This document shows, one piece after another, positions 59,110 through 64,000 of a stretch of 64,000 nucleotides of DNA. Source of the DNA: Coptis chinensis (Eukaryota; Streptophyta; Magnoliopsida; Ranunculales; Ranunculaceae). Position numbers and translations under genes: made by a program. Position 1 is the stretch's first letter; every line of letters starts with the position of its first letter. The DNA lies in contig CM027383.1 of the NCBI GenBank assembly GCA_015680905.1, forward strand, positions 40,980,501-41,044,500, in the 5' to 3' direction. Below the pieces are notes generated by a model. It did not search any database, was not told the origin of the DNA, and saw only the letters and a list, made by a program, of their open reading frames with translations.

Positions 59110-59765
59110 TGTTGGCGTTATCCCTCACATGAGGAGGAAAGGATTTCAGCCTGCGTGGGAAAGCTTGAGCGCACCCTGCGCTCAGTTTTGTCTTGCTTGG
59201 AGCACGACCCGCGCTCGTGCCTTGATGAACCTCCAGAAGAGTGAGTGCACCCTACACTCAACTTGGCCTTACCGTGAGCGCGACCCGCGCCCATGCCTAT
59301 TTTGGCAGGATTCTATTTTTTCGGAACCGCGAGTTTTTGCTTATATGTTTGGGTTTTTGGCAAAACCAAACACACGAGAGACAGCACAAAAGTCAGAGAA
59401 AACCCAATCTTGAAAGTTATCAAGATTGAGAGATAACCTTTACAGAGAGACAACCCTGTAAAGAGATAAGAGTGATCTAGTAAGGTGAGAGGCTTAAATG
59501 AGAGATTATAATCTTCATTCCCATTTTATTAAAAGACTAGCTCTTGTGGAAGTCACCATTGGCCAAACCATGGTATATCTTTGTGTTGTGGTATGCGTTT
59601 AATTTTGCTTTACATTATTATCTGTTGTTAATAGTTGTTTAGCGAGTTGGGCGTGTTAGTATAGGTTGTAGTTGATATTTAGAATTTGTCTGGAGTTGAA
59701 TTGTGTTTAAATACAAATTATTTGTGTAGTGGGGGAATCGATTAGTATTGGTATAAACCCCAATA
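59110..59765 (+). repeat. 3' LTR of copia-3
   Basis: 656 bp, preceded by the polypurine tract (about 59097-59109) and followed by TSD TATTT (59766-59770). Confidence 0.92.
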
Positions 59766-59770
59766 TATTT

Positions 59771-60216
59771 TCCTTTAATTACTTACCAAATTTTAACATG
59801 TAATCGGATGGTGAAATCTGGAGAAGCTCAAAACTCTAAGACTTACACACACAAAGTGTGACTGATTATTCTCCGATCCTCTTTGAACAGGCGCACGAAA
59901 TCTTCCTGGAACTGCAGTAATTCAAGTGTCTATAAGTTGGCACGGCAATGGAAATACAAATATACATTACAACTAACTGGCGCGTAGAGACTAATTATAC
60001 TCAGATGTTAACCCCCTAGTCGGTAAATACTTGAGACGTTAGAATTTGAAGGCCAACAAAAATGTACGTATGTTTAGTGTCTACCATATCAAGAATGTTC
60101 CCGACTTCCTGCCGGTCCCAGATTTAGAATTAACTCGATGCATATATATCACTGAAGACTGCAGTACTACTGCCAGTCACAAACCTCTGCACCAAAAGCG
60201 CTGAATCTTTCTCACG
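59771..60216. other. Copy-B flank, part 5, ending in a truncated AVT1 upstream region
   Basis: Collinear with about 62376-62690 of copy C (CCAAATTTTAACATGTAAT, ACCAAAAGCGC, TTTCTCACGTATA). In copy C this sequence leads into the AVT1-like gene; here it stops at TCTCACGTATA and joins PPR-flank sequence. The TATAAAT of copy C is TATATAT here (about 60144). No gene is left. Confidence 0.78.
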
Positions 60217-62690
60217 TATAAACACAAGTTTTATCTTATATTAGGCATGCCAATGAGCAGCAACATCCATTCGTTTTCTTTTTTTGTCACAGTGATGACG
60301 ACAGAAGCTTTTAACTTCATTTCCTTGTGGTTGGTTTCATGGTTTGTACCTTGTGCTGACCTATTGGTGTCAATAGACATGAATATATTATCTTTATTAT
60401 GAGGCAAACCATTCAAAAGGATAGGGTCAGTGAATCTAATGACAACTTCACATTTTGGTTAAGTGTGGTAATTTTGCACTAATCAGACTCATTAACGTAC
60501 AGTTTGCCAACTAAATGATGTTTCCTTTTCTTTATAATTGTTGGGTTTTCTTGAGTGTTTTGACATCTTCATCTTCCTTGTAAAGGCGTGATTCAGTTTT
60601 CCTTTACATACACAGTTGAATGGGAACTGGAAAGGATTATTATTGGGACCGAGTTCGGCTTAGGAGCGAACTGCCTACGTATCTTGCTCTCGATTCTGAG
60701 GGGAAAGAAGAATCAGTTCTGGCGTAGTTCATAGGAGGGATATTTATAGATGTTGAGAATGAATCCTCGCCCACCACATGTAAAGTGTATCACAAACGTG
60801 GGGTCTAGATTAAGGAGGCGTCGCGTCGAAGTATCGTCTTTATAGGTCCGGGCTGTGATGATGATGGATTATTAGTGCGGGCAAGTAGCTTGGCGGGCGG
60901 TGATTGGTTAGTAGCCGGTGGCGTTGATTTGTGCATGTGCATCTCTGTTCATGATTGCTTCTAGAAGACAAGCTGAGTCACGTTATAGCCAGGTTCGTGT
61001 GCTGGCGCGAACTGTTCTGGAACGTTCTCTTAGTTTCGAGACGCGATCTGATTCTACAGGTCGGTGTGGAATCCATCATGTTAAGTACGCGCCTGATATT
61101 CTTGAAGGAGGATATCACTCCCTTACATTCCTGTATATACTTGCATAGGCCACCTCAATCGAAATTTTGTGTCTACCACCAATATTGTGACCAAACTGAG
61201 AAATACTTATCACAGAGCAACAAGTTAGGAGTGACATTTATAAGCAGCATGTACAGCTTAACCATATTAAATGTTGTGGATCCAATCGACAAGGAATGGT
61301 TCTATTATTGACATAAACATATATTCCTGTTCAACAACCCCACCCCTCCATGGCCCAAATCCAAATCCTCAAAATCCCAAACACAAACTTAGATAACACA
61401 AGTATACAACTAATAGATCGGGATCTTTGAAATGAACATGGGCATATTCCACTCTCGTATTCAGAGCTGGTAGGAACCTAGACTCCATTATATTTGATAT
61501 TCAATTCGGATCTGTCAGCAAATCTGTAGATCATAGACCAACTGAGTAGTGGGCATTTCCTATTATTCAAATGGATTGCTGCAGTTTCCATGGTCGGATA
61601 TGATATTCATAGCATTCCTTTGAAGGGCTCTTTGATCGTAGAAGTGACTTAAAAGCTGTGGAAGCAATTAGCCAAGAGAAGGGGCTTGAGCAAGTGTGGT
61701 GCCTCTATGGCCACTAATTAAGTTACACTCTTGGTGGATTTAGGATTGTGATGTAGTAACTTAAGAATGACTACTGTATTAAATACTCATCAAGGTCCAA
61801 ATCGACAAAGTTGGATGGTGCAGTCTGAGCTAGAGTCTATCCGCACACCTATCCTCTATCTATCTATAATGTCAAAATTTGTTTCAATCGGCTTGTAAAC
61901 AGGGCAACTGATCAATGTATTTAGTATTTTAATTACATTTTACATAGAAAATCTTTCCAAAATCAATGGGTTGGAGAGGGAAATATGTACAGCATCCAGA
62001 CAATTGGATGCAACTTGGGTTGGTTTCATGCAAAAGCAAATACGAGTAAGAACATGTCATGCCGAATCTACGACGATGAGGCCATGTTGCTAAGAGGTCT
62101 TTCACCTTTAGGGTGTGATGAGATAGAAAGCTCCTTTTATCCTTTCTATTTTAAACTAGACGAACACATCAAAGTTGTGTATCTAGTATTGTTTTGTCAA
62201 GTATGTATTATTGTTTAACGGGTGGCGTTTCTATTTAACAAAGCAAACAATCGTTTTGGCGTCCTTTTGAACCATCCAAAGTTCATTTGCATTTCGTTGA
62301 ACGGGTGGCGTTTCATGAAGTGTTCCAAGAAAAATGGATTGGCACGGCGTCTACAGAACGAGGGATTGGCATTGATTTACCAAATTTTAACATGTAATGG
62401 GATGGTGGCAGTCTGCGCTAGAGAATTTCTAAGACGTGCTTGATGTGTGACTTATCCACTAATATGAAATCAAGCATGGACCATTCAGTAAATACAGGAG
62501 ATGACCTGAGACTTTGAAGGACAACAAAAACTGTACTGTGTTTACTTTTTACCCTATCTTGAATGTTCCTGACTTTCATGCCTGTCCCAGATTTAGCATT
62601 AATTTCTTGTATATAAATCAGTGAAGACTGACTGCAGTCACAACTCACAAACCTCTGCACCAAAAGCGCACAAACTTTCTCACGTATATT
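60217..62690. other. Copy C of the duplicated flank
   Basis: Begins at the junction TCTCACGTATA/AACACAAG and runs in the same order as copy B (36755-60216) without its large insertions. At about 60570-61110 it has an own insertion of about 550 bp that begins near TTGGGACCGAGTTCGGC and contains CTGCCTACGTATC and CGTAGTTC words, probably a solo LTR or small retroelement (class not determined). No coding region is supported; the frames at 60918-61311 and 61985-62443 are not conserved in copy B. Confidence 0.72.
62612..62618 (+). promoter_or_regulatory. Probable TATA box of the AVT1-like gene
   Basis: A TATAAAT-type box in CTTGTATATAAATCAGTG, about 320 bp upstream of the ATG with a leader intron in between. 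The corresponding copy-B sequence is GCATATATATCAC. Confidence 0.5.
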
Positions 62691-62816
62691 GTTTTTCTCG
62701 TTCCAGTCTTGCAGATTCCAGATTCTATAACAAGATCTTCTATATTTCCTCTTCTCTTTGTACGCTAATTACTTTCTTCAACAGTCCTTAAGATTGTTCC
62801 CATCCCGTGAAACCAG

Positions 62817-62911
62817 GTATTTCCTTACTTTGTTCAGAAGACTATTATATTACTACTATCTTCAACTACTTTATTTACCAGGACTCTAATATGTATATTT
62901 CAAATTCTTAG
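62817..62911 (+). other. Probable 5'UTR intron of the AVT1-like gene
   Basis: Donor AACCAG|GTATTT (62816/62817) and acceptor AAATTCTTAG (ends 62911), with a T-rich interior and 26 bp from acceptor to ATG. A leader exon of about 130-170 nt would precede it. Confidence 0.45.
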
Positions 62912-62937
62912 TTCGTTGTGTAAACACTTGAATAGCA

Positions 62938-63125
62938 ATGAAGAATTCAGTTTCGGATCAGAGGTTTTACATAGAAAGTGAAGAAGATGAAGAGAAAGTG
63001 TCGTCGGATAAAGGAGACGATGTGAATGGATACAATTCTGATTCATCTTCTACGGTTTCTTCGATTGAAAGCGAACAACATAATAGACCTGGTTCTTACA
63101 ACACTTCATGGCCACAGAGTTACAG
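62938..63125 (+). CDS. AVT1: Vacuolar amino acid transporter 1 (AVT1)-like, first coding exon
   Basis: AVT1-type proteins of the amino acid/auxin permease family move neutral amino acids across the vacuole membrane. The exon encodes 62 residues: MKNSVSDQRFYIESEEDEEK, an acidic/Ser-rich stretch, then GSYNTSWPQSYR. The opening VSDxxFYIESEEDEE and the closing WPQSYR are conserved in the cytosolic N-terminal tail of plant AVT1 proteins, which continue with a Ser-rich linker and about 10-11 membrane helices not in this window. The ATG lies 26 bp after a plausible leader-intron acceptor. The donor is TACAG|GTCTTT (63125/63126), phase 2. It is the only undamaged coding segment I can see, and it is adjacent to copy C, which keeps the full upstream region. 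Confidence 0.75.
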
Positions 63126-64000
63126 GTCTTTTATCTCTCTTCTTTGTTATGTTTTTGGTTCTTCTTAACTGTTTGTATGGTCCATGATTTACTGTTTATT
63201 CTCTAGGCTTATTGTCGTTGCATGTGGCTGGATAACTCACTGCCCATGTTCTGATCACTTGTTCCAACCTCTCCAAGGATGATATTATTACTTCTTTAGA
63301 TGATGTTACCTGAAAATAAATTAAATGAGAGCTTTTTATTTGGAGGAAAAAAAAAGTATTACTAAGATTATAAATTGTTTTTTGAGAGCCACGTACATTA
63401 TAAATTTTTAAAGAGACGGATGGGGAAAATGGAAAAGATTTTGACAAGCTTTCATTTTCGTCATATTCTTCTTATGTGTTCTTTTGCAATGAATGCATTG
63501 ATTATCCTAAAACAATCCCCACACTATGAAGTATGAAAGCATTGTTTTCTTTCATCATTTGTTCCTATCTGGTGGCCCTAGTAGTGTCTAGAGATGACAT
63601 GAATTCGAGAGTCGAGACAACAGACGTCCTCCGCCCAGTTGGACGAAAATCAGATCTACTCCTTCAACAAAACAATCGCCTAGCTAACCCAGCGAAATGG
63701 GGAGATACAATGTTGGGTCGCTTGTTTTTTGTGTGGCGAGTGTGTCTAAATTTTAGACCATTCTTTGCAACACTGACCACGTAAAATTAGCTATAATACA
63801 AAATTGATCAAGCATGTGGGGTATGGTGTTTATTCAAAGGACAGATCCAAAACATCAGACATCTAATCCAATTAATGTAATTGACATGTCCATCTTGTCA
63901 CCATTCATTATGTATGCCCAAATAGGCTGCATTCTGATATTTCAAAAATTCAAAGTATTGGGTGCTATCTGTAGATCCATCGATTATATATATTTATATG
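63126..64000 (+). other. Intron 1 of the AVT1-like gene (to the window end)
   Basis: No following AVT1 exon is recognisable, so the intron probably continues beyond the window. An 83-aa frame at 63533-63784 begins with a signal-peptide-like stretch (MKALFSFIICSYLVALVVS) and a hydrophilic part with DVLRPVGRKSDLLLQQ. It matches nothing I know and could be chance. Confidence 0.5.

Larger units (their letters stand above)
54234..59765 (+). mobile_element. Ty1/copia element 3
   Basis: LTRs lie at 54234-54892 and 59110-59765 (659 and 656 bp, TGTTGGCG...CCCCAACA; the 3' copy ends CAATA). TATTT is duplicated at 54229-54233 and 59766-59770. The primer-binding site TGGTATCAGAGC is at 54895-54906, and the polypurine tract GGGAGGGGGAGAT directly precedes the 3' LTR. 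The LTRs differ at roughly 5% of sites by eye. The full gag-PR-IN-RT-RH complement is present in order, in the TNT1-like arrangement, with about eight stops or frameshifts. It is inserted in the copy-B flank, where copy C is uninterrupted. Confidence 0.94.

Noticed and set aside
59017-59429. Open frames in the copia-3 LTR (also 54145-54560)
   Set aside because: They lie in LTR sequence, occur in both LTRs and match no protein family.
60570-61110. Cassandra-type retroelement with 5S-like promoter
   Set aside because: No A-box/C-box of a 5S gene could be read, so I leave the insertion unclassified.
1-64000. tRNA or rRNA genes
   Set aside because: None seen. The tRNA-like words found are only primer-binding sites complementary to initiator tRNA-Met.

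Overview
This window is nuclear DNA from a eudicot plant, rich in transposable elements. Evidence for this is the GT-AG introns, P-class pentatricopeptide-repeat (PPR) sequence, Ty1/copia elements primed by initiator tRNA-Met, an L1-type LINE with a C-terminal RNase H, hAT, MULE and Helitron elements, and a vacuolar amino-acid-transporter gene start. I cannot name the genus. All calls come from reading the sequence by eye; no alignment or database search was run.

Layout. 1-2604: unclassified repeats (GTCAAA array, GGCCCA-rich stretch, a possible LTR end). 3261-5162: a decayed PPR gene, copy A, with its 3' flank to 6453. 6456-7625 and 22682-23345: the two halves of a broken purine-biosynthesis PURH (AICAR transformylase/IMP cyclohydrolase) gene. 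Its intron holds an L1 LINE (9484-22329, 14-bp target-site duplication) that itself contains a gag-only LTR element, two MULE-like elements, a hAT miniature element and fragments of host genes. 23695-30352: a second, worse PPR copy (B), split by a 5.5-kb copia element (24501-29985). 30353-60216: the copy-B flank, broken up by a second copia element (31213-36707), a composite insertion holding a hAT transposon (37972-42319), two Helitrons joined end to end (43489-52481), and a third copia element (54234-59765). 60217-62690: a compact duplicate (copy C) of the same flank. 62938 onward: the first exon of an AVT1-type vacuolar amino-acid transporter, the only apparently intact protein-coding sequence; it continues beyond the window.

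History as inferred. A PPR-plus-flank segment was duplicated (A to B), and the copy-A junction truncated PURH. A later tandem duplication of the stretch between the PPR flank and the AVT1 promoter gave B and C. Copy C, next to the intact AVT1 start, has gained about 0.5 kb; copy B has gained over 20 kb of nested elements. Nonsense mutations in the copia elements are mostly C:G-to-T:A changes.

Most unusual items: (1) two minisatellite-filled non-autonomous Helitrons abutting exactly at a CTAG/TC boundary, with about 80 copies of a 55-bp unit and no coding capacity; (2) a hAT element carrying the 3' coding end of a PP2C phosphatase gene; (3) a gag-only LTR element with non-canonical termini; (4) an inverted segment inside a copia pol gene; (5) the strongly unequal element load between the duplicated copies.
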